A stretch of DNA of 64,000 bases, taken from contig JACATO010002209.1 of the NCBI GenBank assembly GCA_018389105.1, positions 62,001-126,000 on the forward strand, in the 5' to 3' direction. A model generated the notes under the pieces. It searched no databases and was not told the origin of the DNA. It saw only the letters and a list, made by a program, of their open reading frames with translations. Positions 62,969-64,000 of the stretch are shown here, one piece after another. Source of the stretch: Nautilus pompilius. Its lineage: Eukaryota > Mollusca > Cephalopoda > Nautilida > Nautilidae. The position numbers and the translations under genes are program-made. How positions within the stretch are numbered: position 1 is the stretch's first letter; each line of letters opens with the position of its first letter.

Positions 62969-64000
62969 GTGAGTACTGTTTTGTTTGATTTTTTAATAAC
63001 TAATTAAATGAGATATGAGGAATTTCCTAGACCTGTACAACTTCTGGCATTTCAAGAATACACTGTAAAAATGGAAAGAAGCAAAAAGGCTATAACTTAA
63101 TATTTTGATGTAGGGGAGATAATTAGGTATCCTCGATGACTTAACTAAATTGGGCAAATTACGATCTTTAGACATGTAGACTTCCATAAATTACAAGAAA
63201 AATATACTATATAAAATTTAAATCTTATTCTAATTAACAAAACCTGACACACAAAACAACAACACCAAAGTACATCCTCTTGAGATTAATTAAAACAATT
63301 TTAAAATCCATTTCTGGTTACCAGCAGAACTAACTTAATTACACAACCAAACAAAATGAGAAATGTTATATGATTGCTGTAATTATTATTCATCCTAAAT
63401 CATGACTGCAGATGCAGTGACAGAGGTTTTCTGCTGCCCATATTTTTGATTGGATCAGGTTTGTATTTGAAACGATTTACAGTTTCTTCCTGAATAGTGG
63501 CCTTTTTTTCTTTAGGCTTTGTCCATTTTGCATCCCGCATATGCTCCACTCTGAATAGTCATGGCGATGCTTTTCACCAGACTTGAGTGGACCCTAATTA
63601 CTTCTCTTCCACTGGAAGAAGAATTCATACAGAATTGCAGGAATACTACTGACCTGCCATTGGGAAAATTTTTGTTAAATATAATGATAGAAGTTGTATC
63701 CCTCACTGAAATAAATGGATTGACTTGCGAATCCAACTAACATCAAGATTTCTCCAGGTTATGATATTACTCAAATAACTAATACTAGTCTTAAACAAAT
63801 ATGCCTGATGAAAAATGTGGACCTTCTCTCAAAAGGGGAACAAAAGGAAGAGAAAAATATTTATTTGCTTTTTTTGTGTGAAAATTTGTGACATTTGTGA
63901 CACTGGCCATGAGACATGCTGGTAGAATTATCTTTTTATTCAGGAAATTGTTCAGTCAGTTAAAGTAAGGAATATCTGTGGCTTTCTTTGTCTCTGATGC
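62969..64000 (+). other. Downstream intron to window end, no exon seen
   Basis: AT-rich. An acceptor-like TTTAG at 63513-63517 is followed by an open stretch, but that stretch ends in a stop with no donor before it, and lacks cysteine spacing, so it is not taken as an exon. No stop codon or poly(A) signal of the host gene was assigned. Confidence 0.55.

Noticed and set aside
63512..63736. Possible exon or ORF near the window end
   Set aside because: No donor site before the stop on the plus strand, no cysteine pattern; the minus-strand ORF has no recognisable motif.

Overview
Eukaryotic genomic DNA from an animal, almost certainly an invertebrate. It is AT-rich, has long introns with canonical GT-AG junctions, and is littered with decayed transposons. 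The only convincing protein-coding gene is one very large multi-exon gene on the + strand that runs through the whole window and is open at both ends. I place 37 internal coding exons between 698 and 62968, totalling 6363 nt (2121 codons). Every junction keeps the reading frame, most with phase-1 introns. No start codon, signal peptide, promoter, stop codon or poly(A) site of this gene is in the window. The phylum cannot be fixed from the sequence; a chelicerate (for example a horseshoe crab) or a mollusc would fit.

The encoded protein is a secreted mosaic of the SVEP1/polydom type. In order it has: three sushi (CCP) domains, two HYR domains, a fourth sushi, an unassigned cysteine-containing domain (here U1), three ephrin-receptor-like (GCC2/GCC3-type) cysteine-rich repeats, 14 EGF domains and a pentraxin/LamG-like domain. 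This order matches what I recall of vertebrate SVEP1 up to the pentraxin domain. After the pentraxin the gene departs from that plan and repeats its own first part: a third HYR (split over two exons), a sushi-like domain, a second unassigned domain (U2), and at least six more ephrin-receptor-like repeats, each on one exon of 162 or 165 nt. The array is still running at the window edge.

Layout: 1-697 upstream intron; 698-12618 CCP/HYR exons; 15447-17125 U1; 20320-23820 ephrin-like repeats; 25585-35579 EGF exons; 36595-40896 pentraxin; 41590-50659 HYR3-CCP-U2; 51101-62968 ephrin-like repeats.

The introns hold many broken mobile elements: a Ty3/gypsy RT-RNase H fragment with flanking direct repeats (5.6-7.5 kb), a DIRS-like RT-RNase H fragment (10.6-11.2 kb), a 1.7-kb inverted-repeat element with an unclassified broken ORF (18.2-19.9 kb), a 2.0-kb hAT with a perfect 8-bp target duplication (20.6-22.6 kb), mariner and Tc1 remnants (24.3, 34.8, 52.4, 62.1 kb), a BED-finger hAT (42.7 kb), a piggyBac/gypsy-integrase/LINE cluster (48.5-50.2 kb) and a 3.9-kb ZMYM-like hAT with degenerate TIRs and target duplication (53.2-57.0 kb). 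An antisense terminal-exon-like ORF lies at 47090-47207. I saw no CRISPR, operon, rRNA or intact tRNA gene. The most interesting points are the second HYR-CCP-U-ephrin module, the unidentified U domains and the expanded EGF array with many predicted modification motifs.
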